From Anadara kagoshimensis (lineage: Eukaryota; Mollusca; Bivalvia; Arcoida; Arcidae), in the NCBI GenBank assembly GCA_021292105.1, contig CM037871.1:34488997-34552996 (forward strand): DNA of 64,000 bases, given 5' to 3'. Shown here piece by piece: positions 57,660 through 64,000 of this stretch (its first letter is position 1; each line of letters opens with the position of its first letter). The notes below the pieces were generated by a model. That model worked only from the letters and a program-made list of their open reading frames with translations. It was not told the DNA's origin and did not search any database. The position numbers were made by a program, and so were the translations under genes.

Positions 57660-58184
57660 TACAGTACATGTCTGACGAAAGTTTAACACTCACCTAACGA
57701 GTAAAATAGTGTCGAATCATCAGTTTATCTCTATATCTCGACAGCTGTTAGGTCATTAGCTAACCTTTTTTCGGACAATCGGCAGCAGAGCTCCAGCGCT
57801 TTAGCTCAGTATTACCACTGCGGTAGCTTAGTTGGTTCAGTGCTCGCTCCGTAAGTGGGAGGTCGTGGGTTCGAGTCGCGACCGGATCTGACCCAGGACT
57901 TGAAAGTGGGTAGTGACTGTTCTTTCGCCAAGCACTCGGCATTACGATATGAAAGTCACGGTTCTTTCGTATTAGAACTTAAAATAAATGAGGTCCCGTG
58001 TCACAGTGGACTTGGCACGTTAAAGAAACCTGCTGTATAATGCCATCAGCGCAACGCACAGGCAAAATTTTTGCATCTTCGCCTGAAGCTGGCGATGTCT
58101 CAATATAAGTAAAATATTTTTGACTGGGACGTTAAACACCATTACTCAACTCAACTCAGTTTTAAACTTAAGACAGGTCTGTAG
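57660..58184. mobile_element. MITE with CCTGTCGAAAGTTTAAC ends, split by a SINE
   Basis: Left part ACAGTACATGTCTGACGAAA to about 57814; right remnant TTTTAAACTTAAGACAGGTCT. The SINE at 57815 is close to the right end of this copy. Confidence 0.7.
57815..58158 (+). mobile_element. tRNA-headed SINE, full length, nested in a MITE
   Basis: Head CCACTGCGGTAGCTTAGTTG with GGTTCGAGTCGCG as box B, followed by the standard body and conserved tail. It lies inside the GTCGAAAGTTTAAC-type MITE at 57660-58184, near that element's right end. Confidence 0.85.
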
Positions 58185-58568
58185 TGCGTTTTGATTCAAA
58201 ATCAATTCTATTAAAACACATTTAGTGATAAGGATGATTTAAAATTTAAGAAAAAAACCCACACAACTTTTTTCAATAATTGTGCCAATTATCCTTAAAT
58301 ATTTTTTATCTTGAAAAATATGTTCACCAACATTGATAATAAGTCAGGAAATACATTGAGTTCTACAGCTGTTTCTGTCTAAAATGCATGTGCCAGTGCA
58401 TAAAACCTGGAAAAATCACTAAAGCATTAGGATATGCCTTTGTCACTGACAAAACATGTAACCAAAATTTTAGACATATTTTTATTGCAAATAGTATCAG
58501 CGATATCAATGATAGTATTTAGAAGTTTTGAAGTTTTTATTATTTTTTTTTAGCAAACTCATTATCTC

Positions 58569-58616
<48 letters not shown>
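58569..58616. repeat. (GA)n microsatellite
   Basis: About 22 GA units with one interruption near the left end, intergenic. Confidence 0.95.
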
Positions 58617-58618
<2 letters not shown>

Positions 58619-59035
58619 CCGATCTCCTATTAAATTGATAAAACTTGCTTGCATAAAACAAATATTTATAACACACGTGCTACTTAAAGCGTTGGATTGC
58701 ATATACAGAAAAGTGACAATTCAGCGTAAACTTTGATCATAAAATTTTTAATGTGAAGATGGCAGATTATTTAGATTATGTTATGAGAGTAAAACATCAT
58801 GCTATCTCATATAGATAATTGTTATTTGAATGGATATGATTGAAGAACAGTGTTGTTATATTATTTCTCGATATACTTTTATCCAACCTAATAGATTAAA
58901 ACAACCTGAATTTTTTCTATTTGTTAAACTATGTCATAGTTGGTTCAGAAATTAAGATTTATGTCAGTTCTGTATTTGTTGAATTCTATTGCATTTGAGA
59001 TTCATGGTGTCTCTTTATTCTCTGAACTCTGTCGT

Positions 59036-59237
59036 AATGGGGTTCGCTGCTGTACCACGTGATCAATACATCTTAACGTTTATGCAGAACGTTTTGGAAA
59101 ACGTTAACGTCACACATTCCCGTAATAACGTCATTTTTACGGGAAAACGTCATCTTTCGCGATTCCATATCCATGGGAAATAAGTGCTCCGCACAAACGT
59201 TAGAGGGTATCACGTGGTACAGCGGCGAACCCCATTG
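59036..59237. mobile_element. MITE with GGGGTTCGCCGC ends, intergenic copy
   Basis: AATGGGGTTCGCTGCTGTACC on the left, GTACAGCGGCGAACCCCATT on the right, with a GC-richer interior of nested inverted AACGTT and ACGTCA motifs. Better preserved than the copy at 13471. It interrupts a local tandem repeat. Confidence 0.8.
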
Positions 59238-59414
59238 ATTCGGCAATTAAGGTTTATGTTGGTCCTTAATTTGTTGAATTCTATTACATTTAAGATTCAT
59301 GGTGTCTCTTAATTCTCTGAACTCTGTCATAATTGGTTCGACATTTAAGGTTTGTGCAAGTCCTTAATTTGTTGAACGCTATTGAAATATTAAAATTTCT
59401 GGTGTCTCTGTCAT

Positions 59415-59607
59415 AATTGACGTATCGCCGGTCACGCCCACAATGTTCCGACATGATCTACACGCAAAAGAATGAAAACTCGCCTGAATTGCGCCATTTA
59501 ATGGCGTCACAAACACAAGTACGTCATTAGTTGCAGTGAAGCTGCTTTGGTACCGTAATGGCGGCTAGTGTCGGAACATTGTGGGCGTGGTCGGCGATAC
59601 GTCAATT
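59415..59607. mobile_element. MITE with CAATTGACGTATCGCC-type ends (forward copy)
   Basis: The ends AATTGACGTATCGCCGGTCA and GTCGGCGATACGTCAATT are inverted repeats of about 38 bp. It is inserted in a local tandem repeat at TAATTG. Confidence 0.8.
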
Positions 59608-59689
59608 GGTTCGACATTTAAGGTTTGTGTAAGTCCTTAATTTGTGGAACGCTATTGCAACATTAAATGTATTCTCTTGTCTCTATCGT

Positions 59690-59888
59690 AATTGACGGAT
59701 TGGCGGCCACGCACACAATTATCCGACAAAGACCGCCAAAGCAGCGTCACGGCAACTAATTACGTACTAGTGTCAGTGACGTCATTAAACGGCGCAATTC
59801 AGGTCGAGTTTTCATTCTTTTTGTGTGTAATTCAAGCATGCCAGGCCTTTGTTGGAACATTGTGGGCGTGGTAAGCGATACGTCAATT
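59690..59888. mobile_element. MITE with CAATTGACGTATCGCC-type ends (inverted copy)
   Basis: Same family as 59415, but its interior (ACGTCATTAAACGGCGCAAT) is in the opposite orientation. It is inserted at the same relative position in the next unit of the local tandem repeat. Confidence 0.8.
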
Positions 59889-59995
59889 GTTTTAGCATTT
59901 TGAAGGTTTGTATTAGTTCTGTATTTGTTGAACTTGATTCAACATTAAAAATCTTACTACGGACGGGCACTGGAGTATATAATGGGGGACAATAC

Positions 59996-60165
59996 ATTCA
60001 AACCTGTCTATAAAGGCCATCCACGGGAACTAGTAAAAGTGACCTTTATGGACAGGTGGCTCTTATATACAGGTTCAAATAATATGAATAAAGAACAATT
60101 GGGATACAATTCTACTGGCCTTTATAAGCAGGTGGTCCTTATACAGAGGTGGCAGGTTAGACTGT
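59996..60165. mobile_element. CAGTC-type MITE
   Basis: Starts AAACCTGTCTATAAAGGCC and ends GGCAGGTTAGACTGTA. The internal AATATGAATAAAGAACAATT segment is shared with the copy at 60560, so the two are sister copies about 0.5 kb apart. Confidence 0.7.
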
Positions 60166-60559
60166 ACATCACAGTCTTTTTTCTTAACCCAGCATAACAT
60201 ATACACATGTACTAGATTTACACCAAATGGTTCCGTCTGTGAGGGTTTTTTTTGTACTTAAAGCCATGTTAAATCGTGTCTGTATCAAAAAACACAATTT
60301 AACGTGTTAAGAATGACAATGGTGTAATGGATATATCAATATTTCTAAATTGAAACTGTCCAAATGCAGCTTGAAAACGTCGAGTCAATTTAGAAGATGA
60401 CGCTATCAAGATTCAGCTGACATTTGGGAAATTACAAAACCTGTTTTAAATGTATTTTTGCTCTTTGTAAGATGTAAGATTGGAAGTAACTACACAGCAC
60501 ATAAATCAAGCTCTTGGTCAAAATATAGTACAGAACTGTCGAAAGTTTAACACTGGAGT

Positions 60560-60722
60560 CCAAGGCCACCAAAGGAAACCAGTAAAAATGGCCTTTAAGG
60601 GCAGGTGGCTTTTATATACAGGTTCAAATAATATGAATAAAGAACAATTGGGAGACAATTCTGGTTTTATAAGCAGGTGGCCATTATAATAGAGGTGGAC
60701 TTATAGGACAGGTTCGACTGTA
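60560..60722. mobile_element. CAGTC-type MITE, chimeric left end
   Basis: Shares the interior and right end (GGACAGGTTCGACTGTA) with the copy at 59996. Its left end is replaced at 60528-60558 by a fragment of another MITE family (CTGTCGAAAGTTTAACACTG), giving a chimera. Confidence 0.65.
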
Positions 60723-60723
60723 T

Positions 60724-60965
60724 TTATTATACCCCCTGCTTAAAAAGTCGGGGGTATATAGTGATAGGGGTGTCCGTCCGTCCTTCCGTCCTTCTGTTAC
60801 ACCTTAGGGTACCTATCTCTTATCCGCAACTCCTCCTAAACCAATCAATGGATTTTCATGAAACTTTCACACAATCTTTGTGATATAATGTAGATGTGCA
60901 CCTCCTATTTAAAAATTTGATCCGATGGATTTTTTTATGTGGGGGAGCGGGGGATATTTTTTGTG
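60724..60965. repeat. Dispersed repeat with GTCCGTCCG tract
   Basis: ATACCCCCTGCTTAAAAAGT with GTCGGGGGTATATAGTG forms an end hairpin, followed by GTCCGTCCGTCCTTCCGTCC and GGATTTTCATGAAACTTTCA. Typical composition of a common molluscan repeat; identity not assigned. Confidence 0.5.
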
Positions 60966-61370
60966 AGGTTGTGGCACAGTTTTTCTAGTTTATTTTTAGC
61001 TGGCAATACATCGAAGTTGGTCTTAATCTGTCTTGGGAATTAGCAAAGTTTGTCAATATTTGACATACAGTTTTTGTATATACAGTAACCGAATTCCAAA
61101 CACGAACATAACAATTATCTGAAGATAAGAAATCAAATTACGATGTCAATTTGTGTTTCTATAGATTTAATAATCCGGATATGTTACGGTTCCAATTTGG
61201 AACTTATTGGTTTGATTTAAATGAGATAATGACGTTATGCCATGTATGATAAACATGAATTACAGTGAAATATTTACATTACAAACCCCAAGAGACGACT
61301 GTGCACGGAATAAACACGCCCCTTCTTTACAATACATCATAATATCATCTAATACATAAAAAAGGAGTAA

Positions 61371-61456
61371 AGTCCAACCTGCTTTAAAGGCCACCTGTCC
61401 ATAAAGGCCACTTTTACTGGTTCCCTTGGTTGGTCTTTATAGACAGTTTTAACCGT
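61371..61456. mobile_element. CAGTC-type MITE, short copy
   Basis: AGTCCAACCTGCTTTAAAGG on the left, TCTTTATAGACAGTTTTAACC on the right; about 85 bp, nearly all terminal repeat, like the copy at 13341. Confidence 0.65.
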
Positions 61457-61674
61457 ATTGCAATTCGAAAAATGGAATATAAAATTCCTATTGTACAATT
61501 TCGTTCTTAAATCACAAGACGACTGAAGCCCATTGGTCAACTGGATTTCAGTCTTTATCTCACCCAAAAGACGACCCATCGATCGATTTATGTCAATAAA
61601 CTATTTATATTGTATATTTGATACCATAGGAATTCTTTTTATCTTAATCTCTGATGTCTTCATCCAAAACAAAG

Positions 61675-62212
61675 TAAAGGTCTGTCCATAGTTTAACACT
61701 AAGCTAACAAATTAGTTCAAAATCAGAAGATCATCACGGTCCCCCGTTGAGTTGAGTTGAGTTGAGTTGAGTAACGGTGTTTAACGTCCCAGTCAAGAAT
61801 ATTTCATTTATATCGATACATCGCCTGCTATAGGCAAAATGCAGAAATTTTGTTTGCGAGTTGCACTCCAGGGTTCTATATCGTGTCAAGCCCACCGTGA
61901 CACCGGACCTCGTTTAATTTAAGTTACTACCCGAAAGAGCCGTGACTTTCATAATGCCGAATACTTGGAAAAAGATCAGACACTACCCACTTTCAAGTCT
62001 TGGGTCAGACCCGGTCAGGACTCGAACCCACGACTTCCCACTTACAAAGCGAACACTCTACAAACTGAGCTACCGCAGTGTTGGTCTCTCGTTTAGCTAT
62101 ACTAGTATCTCGAGCAGTTTTAATTGTCACTCGATATCCATATCTCGATCTATCGGCTGCCAAAATTCCAATTTTGTTAGCTTTAAACTTGACAGGCCTG
62201 TACTGTAAATAA
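61675..62212. mobile_element. MITE with CCTGTCGAAAGTTTAAC ends, split by a SINE
   Basis: Left remnant AGGTCTGTCCATAGTTTAAC; right part with TCGATATCCATATCTCGATC and the end TAAACTTGACAGGCCTGTAC. The SINE at 61745 is near the left end of this copy. Confidence 0.7.
61745..62085 (-). mobile_element. tRNA-headed SINE, minus strand, nested in a MITE
   Basis: The left edge is a (TTGAG)n run at 61745-61769 (the A/C-rich SINE tail in reverse), then GTTTAACGTCCCAGTCAAGA. The tRNA-like head is at the right (TGAGCTACCGCAGTG). It is inside the MITE at 61675-62212. Confidence 0.85.
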
Positions 62213-63300
62213 CAGCGAAGAAACCATAATTATAAAACTTGATAGCTTGTTTTGCAGTATAGAACAATTCTCAAATATCTTCTCTAGTATTAATTAATCC
62301 AAAAAGTCGATATTTCTGAACACAATAACCCGTCATTACGCCGAGAATCTAATTCTAATTGTTTCAGTAGATGCCCTTGTGTATTCGTCATGATCACAGA
62401 AGACAGAAAGCTGAATGTTCAACTTGTTATTCTGGCATTTCTTTATTGACATGATAAATTTGCATCAATTTGTTTAGATAAATAAGATCGATAGGAAGAA
62501 GATAGGCAAACAACATTGACCTGATCATTTGACCTTTCAGTAAGAATATTTTTAAAGAAGAGTCCATTCAATATATGGGTGTTGTTAGGATTCGCAGTTA
62601 TATACATAAACAATGCACGTTTCCCATAATGTAGATGAAATAGACATGTGTTCCCTTTACATAGATGTACTGGTCAATAATAAATATTTATATTAAAGAT
62701 CAAGCAGACAGGTCAATGTTGTTAGCCTATATACTGAAAGTCTGGCAAAGTATAATAAACGCACGTGTTTGATTGGACGAGCGATATATCTGATATCTAT
62801 ACTGTTTATAGTTTATATATATACTTCACAGGCAGTGAAAATGGACCACATTACTCAAAATAGACAAGTGTGTTCTAAATATTAGACAAGTTATAACTGA
62901 TAATGATGTTTTGAGTTGAATTCTGATAATGTTACATGGTTTACAATCGTGAAACTTTATTCTTCAAACGGATTAGCACATGGATAGTTTTTATAACCAA
63001 TTTGCAGTTTAGAAAGCAATTCAAGACTTGTTGAAAAAACACGTGTTTTTCTCATTGTTAAATAAGGGATATGGCATTTTGAAGGTTTTTTTAAGTTGAA
63101 AGTTGTAGTTGTTAATATTTTGAAGTTTTTGAAGCTGTGAGTCGTATTTGTTAAAGTTTTGACTTTTTTTTAACTTGAAAGCGTGCAGAAGTTGGTGCTA
63201 ATTACTATAGACAACAAAATGGAAGGGTCATTCTGAAGTCGGAGAGTAACAAACTTCAAACAGAATCTTGGTTGTTGTCTTAATTTTGGTGCCGATAATA

Positions 63301-63418
63301 ATGGGTAAACTTACAGGTTTTGATATAACGTTAAATAACCCGGATGGCGTTTACTGTGCTGGACAAATTTTACAAGGGATTCTGAACGTGGAGTTAAAGG
63401 CGGCAATGAAACTACAAG
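63301..63418 (+). CDS. Alpha-arrestin (ARRDC-like) first coding exon, partial gene
   Basis: The reading starts at ATG 63301 and ends at a GTATTT donor after 63418 in phase 1. It encodes 39 residues beginning MGKLTGFDITLNNPDGVY and continuing CAGQILQGILNVELKAAMKL. This is the classic first beta strands of the arrestin N domain in ARRDC2/3/4-type alpha-arrestins (pattern: F-I-L-NP-GV-Y-AG-G-V-EL). These are adaptor proteins that link membrane cargo to NEDD4-family ubiquitin ligases and endocytosis. The rest lies beyond the window: the remaining 0.6 kb is AT-rich intron with a poly-T tract and a GGTT repeat. Which ARRDC paralogue it is cannot be decided from one exon. An upstream in-frame extension exists but has no ATG. 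Confidence 0.87.
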
Positions 63419-63437
63419 GTATTTTATTTTATCATTT

Positions 63438-63462
63438 ATTTTTTTTTTTTTTTTTTTTTTTT
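63438..63462. repeat. Poly-T tract in ARRDC-like intron 1
   Basis: About 24 T's shortly after the donor of the arrestin exon; the window also ends in a (GGTT)n run at 63972-64000. Confidence 0.9.
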
Positions 63463-64000
63463 GAAAAAGGTTTTGGGGACAAATTGTACCATTTTAAATA
63501 ATAATAATAATAATTTCTTAAATCTATTTTAATTCATTTTTTAATGTTATTATTTTTTTTATATATATTTTATTTAATCTTTTTTTATTTATTTATCATA
63601 TAGATGTGGTTACAAACAAACATGTATCGCAAACAAGTAAGGCAATGCTTGCAATGCTGCTTCACCTTTTCATTTCATTATTAGCTTTAACAAAGAGTAA
63701 GTGTTTTAATTGGATTATAGGATGCAATGTGTGTGACCTTTGAATTTTTGTTCATCCAAATATTGCAATTGACAGAAAATATTTAAACAATGATAAAAAA
63801 GTTTTAAAACAAAACTGATTTAAAAGAATGTGAACACTAAATTACTGTTTCCAAAATAAGAACATAATTTAAAGACGAGTATAACAATTGTGTTGGTTAA
63901 ATATACGTCATATTTTCTCGCTTCAATCTCGCAACTTTTTTTCTTTTTTCTATTATTCTTTCTTTTTGGGGGGTGGTGGTTGGTTGGTTGGTTGGTTGGT

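Larger units (their letters stand above)
58930..59955. repeat. Local tandem repeat (about five units) interrupted by three MITEs
   Basis: The unit is about 75-110 bp: a GGTTCGACATTTAAGGTTTG start, then TCCTTAATTTGTTGAACGCTA, then TCTGGTGTCTCT and a GTCATAATTG end. Units are at about 58930-59035, 59240-59330, 59331-59414, 59608-59689 and 59889-59952. MITEs occupy 59036-59237, 59415-59607 and 59690-59888. Confidence 0.7.
50738..63300. other. Repeat-filled intergenic region
   Basis: 12.5 kb between the coiled-coil gene start and the arrestin exon. It contains a hammerhead element, diverged tandem repeats, SINEs, at least ten MITE copies and two hairpin regions. Stretches without a recognised repeat are 50740-51560, 53560-54040, 58160-58560 and 62215-63250; I see no exon in them. 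Confidence 0.5.

Overview
The window is animal nuclear DNA, AT-rich, with short exons in long introns and a very dense load of transposon-derived repeats. The repeats (tRNA-headed SINEs with a conserved 3' end, many small MITEs, minimal hammerhead ribozymes, and a Penelope/retrozyme-like signature) point to a mollusc, most likely a bivalve. That assignment rests on repeat style and protein similarity, not on a database search.

Four protein-coding loci can be supported. (1) Positions 1432-17407, minus strand: a complete 17-exon CCT3 gene (chaperonin TCP-1 subunit gamma, about 552 aa), with all exon phases consistent. (2) 18791-33402, plus strand: a five-exon gene model for a 346-residue low-complexity protein I do not recognise. 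It is head-to-head with CCT3 across a 1.4 kb gap that holds a SINE. (3) 37814-50737, minus strand: a nine-exon model for a 354-residue protein of unknown family, with a disordered N-terminus and a coiled-coil C-terminal half; it includes a 16-nt microexon. (4) 63301-63418, plus strand: the first coding exon of an alpha-arrestin (ARRDC-type) gene that runs off the right edge. Genes 2 and 3 converge over a 4.4 kb gap. The 12.5 kb from 50738 to 63300 is repeat-filled intergenic DNA in which I see no exon.

Repeat layout: CCT3 intron 6 (9228-13700) holds two arrays of a 43-bp satellite. They belong to a tandemly duplicated block that also carries the start of a Tigger/pogo-like element. One copy of the block was later interrupted by a 1282-bp TA-flanked inverted-repeat transposon, and the other copy preserves the empty site. 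The 30-49 kb region is seeded with copies of one roughly 400-bp repeat in both orientations, several flanking exons of gene 3. One copy is split by a 3165-bp element with about 56-bp terminal inverted repeats and a 5-bp target duplication; a dead LINE and a SINE lie inside it. The 51-63 kb region carries SINEs nested in MITEs, palindromic mini-elements, a large AT-rich hairpin and a local tandem repeat that has taken three MITE insertions at the equivalent position.

The most interesting signal is a set of three near-identical 46-nt hammerhead ribozyme sequences on the minus strand (36385-36430, 38757-38802, 51579-51624). Each has the full catalytic core and a two-base-pair stem III, as described for Penelope-like elements and metazoan retrozymes.
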